This document shows positions 17,066-25,448 of a DNA stretch of 64,000 bases, piece after piece; within the stretch, counting starts at the first letter, position 1, and every line of letters begins with the position of its first letter. The stretch covers positions 1-64,000 of the forward strand of contig NZ_MATO01000044.1 of assembly GCF_001700325.1 (NCBI RefSeq). The letters run 5' to 3'. Below the pieces are notes generated by a model. The model worked only from the letters and a program-made list of their open reading frames with translations. It was not told the origin of the DNA and did no database searches. The stretch comes from Caryophanon latum (lineage in GTDB: Bacteria; Bacillota; Bacilli; Bacillales_A; Planococcaceae). A program made the translations under genes and the position numbers.

Positions 17066-17848
17066 TTACAACAAATCCACCCATATTTTCACCGCGGTCG
17101 CCGCAATCATCACCGCAAGCAGCCATTGCAATACGTTCACATTCATCTTTTGTCCTAGCTTTGCTCCAAGTGGCGCGGCGATTATGCTTGCAATGATCAT
17201 AATGATAGCAGGAAAGTATTCAACTTGCCCTGTCACTATTTTGCCGACTGAGCCACCGATCGACGAAATAAACGTAATGGCAAGGCTTGTCGCAATTGTA
17301 ACGCGCGTCGGTACACGAAGCACTGTAAGTAAAATCGGCACGAGCAAGAAGCCACCTGCTGCTCCGACAATGCCTGATGCAACGCCGACGATAAATGCCA
17401 ACGTCGCAGCGAGCGGCTTATGAAACGTAATCGCTGCCGCTTCGTCGACGTGCTTTTTCGGCATAAACATCATGACAGCTGCAATGACCGCTAGCACACC
17501 GTAAACGACATTAACGACTTGTTCAGACAATAGCGATGAACCGTAGCTACCGATTAAGCTACCGACTAATATCGCACTGCCCATGTAAACGATAAGCGAT
17601 TTGTGCAATAAGCCACTTTTACGGTACGCCCATACACCTGCAAGCGATGCAAATAGCACTTGTACCGCACTAATGCCTGACACTTCATGCGCTGTAAATG
17701 CCGTTAAGCCAAACATCGTAGGAATGTAAAGCAGCATCGGATATTTAATAATGGAGCCGCCGACACCGAGCATACCTGAAATAAATGATCCAATAAATCC
17801 AATGGCGAAGATGACCGTAATATACGTAAATGTTACGTCAAGTTCCAT
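17066..17848 (-). CDS. Sulfite/organosulfur exporter, TauE/SafE family
   Basis: 260 residues with about eight hydrophobic helices. The two family repeats each start with a glycine-rich loop: GFIGSFISGMLGVGGSIIKYP near the N-terminus and GVASGIVGAAGGFLLVPIL in the second half. Members export sulfite, thiosulfate or sulfoacetate. ATG 17848 has GAAGGAGA upstream. The neighbouring TusA gene and the persulfide cluster support a role in removing oxidised sulfur. A second family member lies at 63103. Confidence 0.85.
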   Translation of the reverse strand: MELDVTFTYITVIFAIGFIGSFISGMLGVGGSIIKYPMLLYIPTMFGLTAFTAHEVSGISAVQVLFASLAGVWAYRKSGLLHKSLIVYMGSAILVGSLIGSYGSSLLSEQVVNVVYGVLAVIAAVMMFMPKKHVDEAAAITFHKPLAATLAFIVGVASGIVGAAGGFLLVPILLTVLRVPTRVTIATSLAITFISSIGGSVGKIVTGQVEYFPAIIMIIASIIAAPLGAKLGQKMNVNVLQWLLAVMIAATAVKIWVDLL

Positions 17849-17946
17849 GTTGTCTCCTTCTTTCAAAAGAATAAGGCGCCGTGGTGCTACTAGGCAAAAA
17901 CGTTCACTTGTAACGTATTCACCGTTTGCGCGACGACACCTTGTAC

Positions 17947-18174
17947 TTACGCTTTTTGAATGTAGAAGCTAAATACGCCTGCTTCTTCCTTTTGTTCAAC
18001 AATTGTATGCCCGCCAGCTTTTGCCCATGCGGTGAAGTCACTTAATGCCCCTTTATCCGTTGTCAGCACTTCTAAAACGTCTCCTGATTCGATTGTGCTC
18101 ATCGCTTTTTTCGTTTTCACGATCGGCATTGGACATGCTAATCCTTTTACATCGATTGTTTGTGTAATGTTCAT
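17947..18174 (-). CDS. TusA/SirA-family sulfur carrier
   Basis: 75 residues with the signature GLACPMPIVKTKKAM (residues 11-25), in which Cys14 accepts a persulfide. The rest follows the small two-layer TusA fold. Nearly the same N-terminus occurs in the TusA-rhodanese fusion at 19882, so the two are paralogs. GAGGAAAAC precedes the start. Likely cotranscribed with TauE after a roughly 98-base gap. Confidence 0.88.
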   Translation of the reverse strand: MNITQTIDVKGLACPMPIVKTKKAMSTIESGDVLEVLTTDKGALSDFTAWAKAGGHTIVEQKEEAGVFSFYIQKA

Positions 18175-18202
18175 ATGTTTTCCTCTTTTCCTCTATCTAT
18201 AT

Positions 18203-18451
18203 ACAATAAGCTTAATAAGGTAACCGTTCTTTTGTTTCGGCGGACGCTTTTCGCGGAGGGCGACACGATGTCGGTCACAAAGGCGTTGTCGCAAGGACGC
18301 GACGAACTTAGCCTTTGTTCCTTGATTTTCGGTTCGAGTGCCTCTGCGGTTACTCGAGGCAGAAAAGATTTTGCTCCTGCGATTACTCGTCGCAAAAGTT
18401 GCCTCCTCCACGCCAAAACGATACTTTCCTCATGTTATATCCAAAAGTTCA
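18203..18451 (+). repeat. Family C repeat element
   Basis: Contains the core GTTTCGGCGGACGCTTTTCG, then GACACGATGTCGGTCACAAA, shared with 36285-36583 (reverse) and 59946-60101. It ends in AAAAGTTCAAT. The flanks CTATATAC and TTATATAC suggest an 8-bp target duplication with one mismatch. It includes the CTCGAGGCAG hairpin module shared with family A. Confidence 0.7.
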
Positions 18452-18460
18452 ATTTATATA

Positions 18461-18692
18461 CAGGTCTGTTGATTAGCCATTTTTATAAAGCTGAATCTGT
18501 TGTTTTCAGTAGCAAAACTGACATGAATGCAGCATTGTAGTGGCATGGGAGCGTGCGGCGAGACTCCTTGGGGAAAAGCTCGTGCCTCAAGACCCCGTAA
18601 GCCGCGACGTAGGAGCGGTGCGGAGGCTTGAGCCCCAGGAAAGCGAGCCGCAATACGCGAACTGCCAGTTGAATGGCTAATCAACACGCTTG
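18461..18692 (+). repeat. Complete family A MITE-like element with perfect target duplication
   Basis: Runs from CAGGTCTGTTGATTAGCCA to TGGCTAATCAACACGCTTG, imperfect 19-bp terminal inverted repeats (16 of 19 match). Both sides carry the identical 9-mer ATTTATATA (18452-18460 and 18693-18701). The copy is internally shortened to 232 bp. It lies directly next to the family C element. Confidence 0.85.
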
Positions 18693-18713
18693 ATTTATAT
18701 AGTTACTATTTAA

Positions 18714-19841
18714 TTAACGTACGGCACAGCGGTTCGGTCCAATTTCCATGTCCGTTTGCTCGTCATCATTTGGCGTTAGCTTCCCCATATTGACGTGGCG
18801 AATTTGCTCATACGCATTCGGCTGTGGTGGTAAATTGTCCGTTACCATTTTGCGGAACGTCTCTTCATCGTCTACGTTTAAGCCGTGATTGCTCGCAAAT
18901 AATTCACGTAAGCGCTTTGACACCGTACCATCTTCGTTTAATTCATCAATCATCATGAAATGCGCAGGCAATACGATGAGGTCATCTGCTAGCGTGCGGT
19001 AACGGGTATATAACGTTTCACGTAAATCGCCTACCCAATCTTCCGCAAGCCCCGCTAAGTCAGGACGCCCGATAGAATCGATAAATAAAATGTCGCCTGT
19101 TAATAAATAGCGCCCGTCTACAATAAACGACGTCGAGCCGATCGTATGCCCTGGTGAATAGAGCGCTCCTACTGCTAGTTGCGCATTTCCAACTTGCACT
19201 GTTAAACCGTCTTCAAGCGGTGCGTACTGAAATACGACGTCCTGTGCATCTTTCGGTGGCAAATAGTACGTCGCCCCTGTTTCGTTCGCAATATGACGTC
19301 CACCCGAAATGTGATCGGCGTGTAAATGCGTATCAAAAACATATTTAATGTCGACGCCTTTTTGTTTCGCAAACTCGATAAATACGTCCGTAAAACGCAC
19401 TGCATCAATAATTGCTGCTTCACCGTCACTGATCATCATGTACGATAAACAGCCTTTTCCTAGACGTACGAATTGATAAAGCTCGCCGCCACCTGCTAAG
19501 TCGCCTACTTTTAGCGGCTCAATATGCATCGACCACGATTTCATACCGCCTGCTAAATAGCTGACGTCGAGCCCAGCTTCTGATAACATATCCGCTACCA
19601 TAATCGATGAGCCTTCCTTCGCACATACGACGAGCACATCTTTGTCTGTCGGAATTTGCGGCAAAATCACTTCGACCCCATCAAGTAAATCGAAATATGG
19701 AACGTTCAAATAATCAAATGCATGCCCTTCAATTTTCCAATCGGCAAACGCATCGTCATTACGTACATCTAAAATAAATAACGGTTCATTGTCAATGACG
19801 CGACGTGCAACTTGTGACGCCGTCCATGCTGTTACTGTCAT
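18714..19841 (-). CDS. Rhodanese-MBL persulfide dioxygenase-like protein (CstB-like)
   Basis: 375 residues. The N-terminal rhodanese domain (about 5-110) has the active-site loop VVCAKEGSS. The metallo-beta-lactamase domain (about 115-340) has the iron-binding motif [11 protein letters not shown], then SPGHTIGS and LTGDILF. This resembles CstB and ETHE1-type enzymes, which oxidise persulfide sulfur; CstB itself has more rhodanese domains in a different order. Start ATG 19841 with GGGGGT nine bases upstream; that stretch is also part of a CstR-type operator, so repressor binding would cover the ribosome binding site region. It is the last gene of the cst cluster. Confidence 0.82.
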   Translation of the reverse strand: MTVTAWTASQVARRVIDNEPLFILDVRNDDAFADWKIEGHAFDYLNVPYFDLLDGVEVILPQIPTDKDVLVVCAKEGSSIMVADMLSEAGLDVSYLAGGMKSWSMHIEPLKVGDLAGGGELYQFVRLGKGCLSYMMISDGEAAIIDAVRFTDVFIEFAKQKGVDIKYVFDTHLHADHISGGRHIANETGATYYLPPKDAQDVVFQYAPLEDGLTVQVGNAQLAVGALYSPGHTIGSTSFIVDGRYLLTGDILFIDSIGRPDLAGLAEDWVGDLRETLYTRYRTLADDLIVLPAHFMMIDELNEDGTVSKRLRELFASNHGLNVDDEETFRKMVTDNLPPQPNAYEQIRHVNMGKLTPNDDEQTDMEIGPNRCAVR

Positions 19842-19847
19842 CCTCAA

Positions 19848-19863
19848 TTACCCCCATAGGTAT
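19848..19863. promoter_or_regulatory. CstR-type operator 1
   Basis: TTACCCCCATAGGTAT fits the ATACC-N6-GGTAT consensus shared by five sites in the window (one mismatch). Lies just before the rhodanese-MBL gene. Confidence 0.65.
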
Positions 19864-19881
19864 ATTTTTCGCAAAAATTTT

Positions 19882-20436
19882 TTACATGTCCTTTTGTAAT
19901 TCCCCGTCGTAGCCGCTCATGCCTGGCAATACGTTAAAGACGTTCGTAAATCCTGCCTGCGCTAATTGCTGCGCCGCCATATCCGATCGTGTACCGGTGC
20001 GACAAATGACGTAAATCGCTTCATGTTTATTCAATTCATCTAGGCGCGCTTCTAACTCACCTAATGGAATTGATTTCGCTTTAGGAATGTGACCGAACGC
20101 AAACTCTGCCGCTTCACGCACATCTAAAATTATTGCACTTGATGCTAACGCTTCCTCATTCGTAGCCGTTCGTTCAAATGTTTGTTCCGCTCGCTCATTC
20201 GATTCGCTACATTTGCGAATGTAATGGAAATAGACGCCGTTTTGTTCACGGCTGCCGATATATTGATGCCCTGATTTTTTCGACCAAGCTGCTAAGTCCG
20301 CAACGGAGCCTGAATCTGTCGCCTGCACTTCTAACACTTGCCCTTCTGCTACGTCATTCATTGCCTTTTTCGTTTTGACGATCGGCATCGGGCATGCTAA
20401 ACCTTTTACATCTAATTGTACATTTGATTGAATCAT
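19882..20436 (-). CDS. TusA-rhodanese fusion (CstA-like)
   Basis: 184 residues. A TusA domain (GLACPMPIVKTKKAM, residues 10-24) is joined by a linker to a rhodanese domain with the active-site loop VICRTGTRSDMA. S. aureus CstA combines the same modules with an extra rhodanese. It relays sulfane sulfur from persulfides to the downstream oxidase. ATG 20436 has GGAGG seven bases upstream; ATG 20451 overlaps that site and is unlikely. Confidence 0.85.
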   Translation of the reverse strand: MIQSNVQLDVKGLACPMPIVKTKKAMNDVAEGQVLEVQATDSGSVADLAAWSKKSGHQYIGSREQNGVYFHYIRKCSESNERAEQTFERTATNEEALASSAIILDVREAAEFAFGHIPKAKSIPLGELEARLDELNKHEAIYVICRTGTRSDMAAQQLAQAGFTNVFNVLPGMSGYDGELQKDM

Positions 20437-20449
20437 ATTTATGTCCTCC

Positions 20450-20465
20450 ATACCGTATAGGGTAT
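20450..20465. promoter_or_regulatory. CstR-type operator 2
   Basis: ATACCGTATAGGGTAT, directly upstream of the TusA-rhodanese gene; an imperfect palindrome of the five-site set. Confidence 0.7.
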
Positions 20466-20511
20466 ATTTTTCGTTAAATTTTTTTTGGCACGGACGTTAT
20501 TCAACGTCTCC

Positions 20512-20784
20512 TTACCAGTCGTTCATTCCACCTGCAACATTTGTTACGTCGTAGCCTTGTACTTGTAAAAAAGCTGTCGCCTGCGCGCTTCGTCCACCTG
20601 CTTGACAAATGATGAAGTAATGCTCATTTTTTTGTAGCTCGTGCATGCGAAACTCGAGTAAGCTTAGCGGCATGTTTACGCTACCTGGAATGTGCGCACC
20701 TGCGTATTCTCCTGCTTCGCGCACGTCGATTATGTTGCAAGCTTGTCCTGCTTGTAATTTTGCTTGTAGCTCTGTCGTTGTCAT
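20512..20784 (-). CDS. Single-domain rhodanese
   Basis: 90 residues, a complete small rhodanese with IIDVREAGEYAGAHIPGSVN and the active-site loop IICQAGGRSAQ. The frame is open to 20895 but AGGAGG is placed correctly for ATG 20784. It follows the membrane-anchored rhodanese gene by 11 bases in the same operon. Confidence 0.85.
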   Translation of the reverse strand: MTTTELQAKLQAGQACNIIDVREAGEYAGAHIPGSVNMPLSLLEFRMHELQKNEHYFIICQAGGRSAQATAFLQVQGYDVTNVAGGMNDW

Positions 20785-20795
20785 CAAAGTTCCTC

Positions 20796-21137
20796 CTAAT
20801 ATGCGCTCATACCGCCACGCACGTTCGTAATGTTTGTATAGCCTAGCTTTTTCAATTGCTTGCACGCCTGTTTTGATCGCATGCCACTTTGACAAATGAC
20901 GATAATTTCTTTGTCGTTTGGCAGCTTTGTCATGTCTGAACCGAGCGGCATGTTTTGAAACTGCTTTAAGCCGCTCCCTTTATATTCACGCGGTGTACGC
21001 ACATCGATGAACAGTTTATCTTTATCATTGATGATCGTTTTGAGCTGCGCAGTCGAAATCGTTTTCACTCCTTTTGCGGGCATTATGCGCCACGCAATAA
21101 ATGCAATGAGTGCGCCGATCAATAATGCTGTTTCCAT
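20796..21137 (-). CDS. Membrane-anchored rhodanese
   Basis: 113 residues. One N-terminal hydrophobic helix (residues 2-18) is followed by a rhodanese domain with LFIDVRTPREYKGSG and the active-site loop ICQSGMRSKQA. The anchor places persulfide transfer at the inner membrane surface. TAGGAGGAAACGT precedes ATG. The DsrE gene ends 10 bases upstream of it in the transcript. Confidence 0.85.
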   Translation of the reverse strand: METALLIGALIAFIAWRIMPAKGVKTISTAQLKTIINDKDKLFIDVRTPREYKGSGLKQFQNMPLGSDMTKLPNDKEIIVICQSGMRSKQACKQLKKLGYTNITNVRGGMSAY

Positions 21138-21147
21138 ACGTTTCCTC

Positions 21148-21624
21148 CTAGATGAATAAGTTTACGTTGCCGTCTTCTGCGTCTGCTAAATATGCTGCTA
21201 CACCTGCATATTCCACACCGTCAAGCAGCTCCTCTTTTTGTAGTCCGAGTAAGTCCATCGTCATCGTGCACGTAATAAGCTTCACGCCTTGCTCGTGTGC
21301 CATGTCGACAAGCTGCGTTAACGTCATCGCATTATGCTTGTTCATGACGTGCTTAATCATTTTCGGTCCCATTCCTGCCATATGCATGTTTGAAAGACCG
21401 AGCTTTTCTGCACCACGCGGCATCATTTTCGCAAACATTTTTTCAAGGAAGCCTTTTTGTACATTTACTGGCTCCTGTTTGCGCAATGCGTTAATTCCCC
21501 AAAACGTGTGGAAAATTGTCACCTCATGATCGTATGCAGCTGCACCGTTTGCGATAATGTATGCTGCCATCGCTTTGTCATAATCGCCGCTAAATAGCAC
21601 GATTGTCGTTCTTTTTTGTTGCAT
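21148..21624 (-). CDS. DsrE/DsrF/DrsH-like sulfur-relay protein
   Basis: 158 residues, DsrE_2-type fold: KRTTIVLFSGDYDKAMAAYI, FHTFWGINALRK, and a conserved cysteine in ITCTMTMDLLG. These proteins carry sulfane sulfur between rhodanese and TusA partners. GGAGGCGATGACAA precedes ATG. The ribosome binding site region abuts CstR operator 3. Confidence 0.85.
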   Translation of the reverse strand: MQQKRTTIVLFSGDYDKAMAAYIIANGAAAYDHEVTIFHTFWGINALRKQEPVNVQKGFLEKMFAKMMPRGAEKLGLSNMHMAGMGPKMIKHVMNKHNAMTLTQLVDMAHEQGVKLITCTMTMDLLGLQKEELLDGVEYAGVAAYLADAEDGNVNLFI

Positions 21625-21638
21625 TTGTCATCGCCTCC

Positions 21639-21654
21639 ATACCATGTGGGGTAT
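21639..21654. promoter_or_regulatory. CstR-type operator 3
   Basis: ATACCATGTGGGGTAT between cstR and the DsrE gene, touching the DsrE ribosome binding site. It suggests a second regulated promoter inside the cluster. Confidence 0.7.
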
Positions 21655-21699
21655 CATTTTATTCAAAAATAAAACACGTATAAAACGCGTTTTACTGAA

Positions 21700-21960
21700 T
21701 TACCTGCTTTTTACGAGTAAGTCAACTGCTTGCTTAACAATCTCACTTTTATTTTCTTCGGTCGCATTTTCGTCGCTTAAGCACGTCACTAAATTGTCCG
21801 TTACGACAACACCAATTGTACGATCGACCGCTGAGCGAACGGCACTGAGCTGGGTAATAACCGCTTTGCAATCTTGCCCTTCCTCCATCATGCGCAACAC
21901 ACCACGAAGCTGACCTTCAATTTTTTTCATGCGAATGAGAACTTTGTCATCGTAATGCAT
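21700..21960 (-). CDS. cstR: CsoR-family persulfide-sensing repressor CstR
   Basis: 86 residues, all-helical CsoR/RcnR fold (KKIEGQLRGVLRMMEEGQDC, residues 12-31). Cysteines stand at positions 31 and 60, matching the two reactive cysteines I recall for S. aureus CstR. The copper ligand histidine expected four residues before the second cysteine in CsoR is replaced by Asn (TDNLVTC), arguing for persulfide sensing, not copper. GAGGTGAAGCAT precedes ATG 21960. Heads the sulfur cluster and presumably represses it and the CoA-disulfide reductase at 61309 through the ATACC-N6-GGTAT sites. Confidence 0.87.
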   Translation of the reverse strand: MHYDDKVLIRMKKIEGQLRGVLRMMEEGQDCKAVITQLSAVRSAVDRTIGVVVTDNLVTCLSDENATEENKSEIVKQAVDLLVKSR

Positions 21961-22000
21961 ATGCTTCACCTCGTTTGTTTTTGTATACATTCAAATAATA

Positions 22001-22016
22001 ATACCCCCACCGGTAT
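22001..22016. promoter_or_regulatory. CstR-type operator 4 (cstR promoter)
   Basis: ATACCCCCACCGGTAT, 40 bases upstream of cstR, implying autoregulation. Confidence 0.72.
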
Positions 22017-22065
22017 ATGTCAACAACATATTCCTCAAAAAAATAAACGCTTGATGTGAACTTCA

Positions 22066-22248
22066 CCTACAAGCGTGTTAACAAGTCAGTTAATTGCGAC
22101 TTGCGGTGCTTATGTGATTACTCGAGGCAAAAAAATTTCCTGGAGCTCGGCGCACGCTCACTGCCACTCATATGCAGCATGATTTCCAGTTTGTTGCTGA
22201 AAGTCATCGATGTTACTACATAAAAATAGCTGATCAGCCGACCGGTCT
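22066..22248 (-). repeat. Degenerate family A copy
   Basis: CTACAAGCGTGTTAACAAGT (right end) at one side and ACATAAAAATAGCTGATCAG (left end) at the other, with the TACTCGAGGCA module between. Strongly diverged, reverse orientation. Confidence 0.65.
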
Positions 22249-22327
22249 CACCTACGAAATCACATATTTGAAAAGGGAATGCGTAGCGAATGTATGCTCA
22301 AAATGTATCGTTTATCGACGTAATCTA

Positions 22328-22475
22328 AGGTTAACACATAAAAGTTGCTTGTAACGAAAAGCACTCGAGCTGAAAATTGTTCAACAAAGGCTACGTTCGT
22401 CGCGTCCATTCGATAACATCTTTATGACAAAAGTCGCGTTGCTCTTCGTGAAAAGTGTCTAGCGAGATGAAGCAA
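22328..22475. repeat. Mosaic of family B end and family C core fragments
   Basis: GGTTAACACATAAAAGTTGC matches the family B left end; from 22376 the sequence follows family C in reverse (CAACAAAGGCTACGTTCGTC, GCGTCC). Bases 22476-22742 are AT-rich and hold nothing recognisable. Confidence 0.5.
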
Positions 22476-22751
22476 CCGTCAAAAACATATTTTCCTCAAG
22501 AGCTAAAATATTACGCTCATCTTGTCTTTTTAATACGTGACGATTTTTCATATTAGTTCGAAAGGCTTTTTATTTTTCATACATTTCAAGAAGCCTTTGT
22601 GACTACTTGCTACAAAAAAATAATAACTTTAGTTCAATTATTATTGAAAACATTATGTTTTTACAGTATACTTCTCTAATGTTTGAAATTTTTAATTTTG
22701 TGACAATATAATTTCAAATGATATACGTTCGCACCGTTCATTATATGTAAA

Positions 22752-23050
22752 CAGGTCTGTTGATTAGCCAAATTTATACCGTACACTCGATGATTTTTAG
22801 CAACCGAGCTGAAATTAATGCTGTATATTAGTGGCAAGGATCTCCTTAGGGAAAAGCTCATGCCGAAACACCTCGCAAAGCGCGATGTAAAAGCGATGCG
22901 GAGGTTTAAAAAGGCGATAAACGCTATGCCTTCATGACCAACATCCTTTTCGCAGCCAAGCCCCAGGAATTTATTTGCCTCGAGTAACCGACAGAGGCAA
23001 AGCGCGCCGCAATACGCTTTTGTCAATTCACGGGCTTATCAACCTGCTTG
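22752..23050 (+). repeat. Full-length family A MITE-like element
   Basis: 299 bp from CAGGTCTGTTGATTAGCCA to a weaker right end GGGCTTATCAACCTGCTTG. Flanked by ATATGTAAA (22743-22751) and ATATGTAAC (23051-23059), a 9-bp target duplication with one mismatch. Contains the CTCCTTAGGGAAAAGCTCAT core and the CTCGAGTAACC hairpin module. Confidence 0.83.
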
Positions 23051-23126
23051 ATATGTAACTACATTTTGACGATGCTAGCACGTATTCACTATAGAAACAA
23101 TGATTATAGTAAAAGGAGATACAAGT

Positions 23127-24812
23127 ATGTCAATAAAACGAAAACTTTTTTTAAGCTTTGGTACGATTACACTATTACTTATTGCACTAACGCTATATGC
23201 AGTTATGCAATTAACGAAAGTAAACGACGAATACACATTTTTAGTCGATGATCGCGCCTTCAAAGTAATTGAGGCAACGTCAATGCAAAACGCCATTTCA
23301 TTACAAGGACTGTACATTCGCTCATATGTGCTACGCCAAAGTAACGAGGATTTAACAAAACTTGAGGAGCAACGTCAACTAATTGATGAAAAAATTGTAC
23401 AGCTAGACGGCTTATTCAAGATTCCTCAAATGATGGAGGAATTCCAAAAAATTAAAGAAAACCAACAACTCTATACACAATACGCAGACAATATTATTGA
23501 AGCAGTAAACAACAACGATATGAAAGCCGCGCAGGACATTTTATTTACATCTGCTGTGCCAACAAACCAAGCGCTTCAACAATCGATCAATACAATCGTA
23601 GAAGTACAATCAAATGAAATGGATACATTAAGCACTGAGACGACGAATAGTGCCAAAACGAGCAAGTTATTATTACTTGCAGTGTCATTAATCGGCGTCA
23701 TTGTCACAATCGTGCTAGCGGTTCGCATTACACTTAACATTACACGTCCATTAGTGACATTAACTCAAGCAGCTACAATCATCGCTTCTGGTGATTTACG
23801 CCAAGAAAATATTAACGTTAACACGAAGGATGAAATTTTTGAATTAGCTAAAGCTTTTAACGAGATGAAAAATAACTTAATGCATTTAATATCTCGCGTA
23901 TCTAAAAACGTAACGAATGCAAGTGCTGCAACTGAGGAGTTAGCAGCTAGTACGGAATCGGTTACAGCAGCAACACAAGACATGACAGCACGCGCAGAGC
24001 AAATCGCTATAGATGGTCGTCAAACTGCCATTATGGGCGATGATTGTGTCGCAGCAACTGAAGCAACGTCAGAGCGCATTCAAAAAATCGCACATGCTGC
24101 ACAACATCTACAAACAAAAGCAAGCGACATGCAGCACCTCGCAACAGAAGGTAGCAAAGCGCTTCAAACGACCGAGGAGCAAATGGAAGTTATCCAACGT
24201 TCTTCTTATGAGACACGCGAAAAAGTTCGTCAGCTAAGCATTCAATCAGCTGAAATTGAAAGCATTACAAAAGTCATTACAGACATTACAGATCAAACAA
24301 ACTTACTCGCATTAAATGCCGCAATCGAAGCCGCTCGCGCAGGTGAACACGGTAAAGGCTTTGCAGTTGTAGCAGATGAGGTTCGTAAGCTTGCGGAAGA
24401 ATCTAAAGTATCAGCGTCAAAAATCGTTAACTTAACGACGATTATTCAAAAAGACACGAAAGACGTTGAACAAAGCGTCAATGATACAGTTAAAAATATC
24501 GATGAAGGTGTAAGTTACGTACAGCACGCCCAAACATCATTCGATACAATTGCAACATCGATTTACGACATGAACGCACAAATTCAAGAAGTATCTGCTT
24601 CTTCTGAAGAAATTGCAGCGACGACAGAGCAAGTCGTTGGATCTGTAAAAGAGATGGCTAAAAACGTTACACATTCTGCCGACAATAGCGCAATCGTTCT
24701 TGCCGCAACAGAAGAACAAATGGCAACGATGGAAGAAATTAATTCGGTTGCACAAACGTTAAGCGAAGATGCGATGCTTCTGCAAGAAGAAGTGAATCGC
24801 TTTAAAGTATAA
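23127..24812 (+). CDS. Methyl-accepting chemotaxis protein 1 (tandem pair)
   Basis: 561 residues. Membrane helix 1 (about 8-28), a four-helix-bundle sensor of the 4HB_MCP type (about 30-185), membrane helix 2 (about 187-207), HAMP (about 208-262), then the methyl-accepting coiled coil with the tip [18 protein letters not shown] (about 391-408). It senses an unknown small molecule and signals to CheA/CheW. AAAGGAGA precedes ATG 23127. The paralog at 25449 has the same length and very similar sequence, so the pair arose by tandem duplication. A family A element lies directly upstream. Confidence 0.9.
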   Translation: MSIKRKLFLSFGTITLLLIALTLYAVMQLTKVNDEYTFLVDDRAFKVIEATSMQNAISLQGLYIRSYVLRQSNEDLTKLEEQRQLIDEKIVQLDGLFKIPQMMEEFQKIKENQQLYTQYADNIIEAVNNNDMKAAQDILFTSAVPTNQALQQSINTIVEVQSNEMDTLSTETTNSAKTSKLLLLAVSLIGVIVTIVLAVRITLNITRPLVTLTQAATIIASGDLRQENINVNTKDEIFELAKAFNEMKNNLMHLISRVSKNVTNASAATEELAASTESVTAATQDMTARAEQIAIDGRQTAIMGDDCVAATEATSERIQKIAHAAQHLQTKASDMQHLATEGSKALQTTEEQMEVIQRSSYETREKVRQLSIQSAEIESITKVITDITDQTNLLALNAAIEAARAGEHGKGFAVVADEVRKLAEESKVSASKIVNLTTIIQKDTKDVEQSVNDTVKNIDEGVSYVQHAQTSFDTIATSIYDMNAQIQEVSASSEEIAATTEQVVGSVKEMAKNVTHSADNSAIVLAATEEQMATMEEINSVAQTLSEDAMLLQEEVNRFKV

Positions 24813-24813
24813 A

Positions 24814-24856
24814 CAAAAAACCATTTGAGGCATCCGTGCTTCGAATGGTTTTTTGT
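24814..24856 (+). terminator. Terminator after chemoreceptor 1
   Basis: ACAAAAAACCATTTGAGGCA pairs with TGCTTCGAATGGTTTTTTGT around a 4-base loop, ending in a T-run. Confidence 0.85.
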
Positions 24857-24925
24857 CGTTCACGGCATGTTCACTTTATGTGCGAACGACAATAATAATT
24901 TATGCACACGTTTCATCTGCAACAT

Positions 24926-25014
24926 ACAAGCGTGTTAAGTAGTCATTTTCATCTTGCTGCTCGTGGTGCCGCTCAGCCTAGACGTGAAAAGCAACCTTAA
25001 GTTATAGTGAACAC
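24926..25014 (+). repeat. Fragments of family A and family B ends
   Basis: ACAAGCGTGTTAAGTAGTCA is a decayed family A right end (reverse); GACGTGAAAAGCAACCTTAA then GTTATAGTGAA is a family B right end. They are joined and followed by an intact family B copy. Confidence 0.55.
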
Positions 25015-25024
25015 CCGTAAAAAT

Positions 25025-25210
25025 GGTTCATCACCGTAAACTAGGGTTGACGTATAAAAGTTGCTTGAAACGAGAGGCGGACTCCAGCGGGAAAAAGCGC
25101 GAGCCTCAAGACCCCGCAGTCGTGAGGCACGAACGACGAGGAGGCTTGAGCCGCGCCCGCGGAAAGCCTGCCTCGACGTGAAAAGCAACCCCAAGTTATG
25201 GTGAAGAGCC
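25025..25210 (+). repeat. Family B MITE-like element with perfect target duplication
   Basis: 186 bp, GGTTCATCACCGTAAACTAG to AAGTTATGGTGAAGAGCC, ISL3-like ends. Flanked on both sides by GTAAAAAT (25017-25024 and 25211-25218), extended to CCGTAAAAAT if the last CC is counted. Bases 25219-25448 hold no recognisable feature apart from the next gene's upstream region. Confidence 0.85.
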
Positions 25211-25448
25211 GTAAAAATAGTTTTTATTCCATAATTTGATATTTTTTTCGTGCTAATATACTTGATTATGTACATAATTAGACTTATAATGCTTCAAGAC
25301 TAGAAGTATGCTTTTTATAGACAAAGGAAAATAAGATCATACATTATAGTTAGTTGTTAGCAAAACGGAACATCTTGTAGATTTCATATGAGAAGGGGGC
25401 TATATCGATAATTTCTCGCTCATTATTTATTACTTGGAGGGGTTTACA

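Noticed and set aside
18203-18692. Candidate CRISPR-like or tandem repeat array
   Set aside because: Two different dispersed repeats lie side by side; there are no regularly spaced direct repeats. No CRISPR array was seen anywhere in the window.
21700-21960. Copper-sensing CsoR
   Set aside because: The copper-binding histidine is absent and all neighbours handle sulfur.
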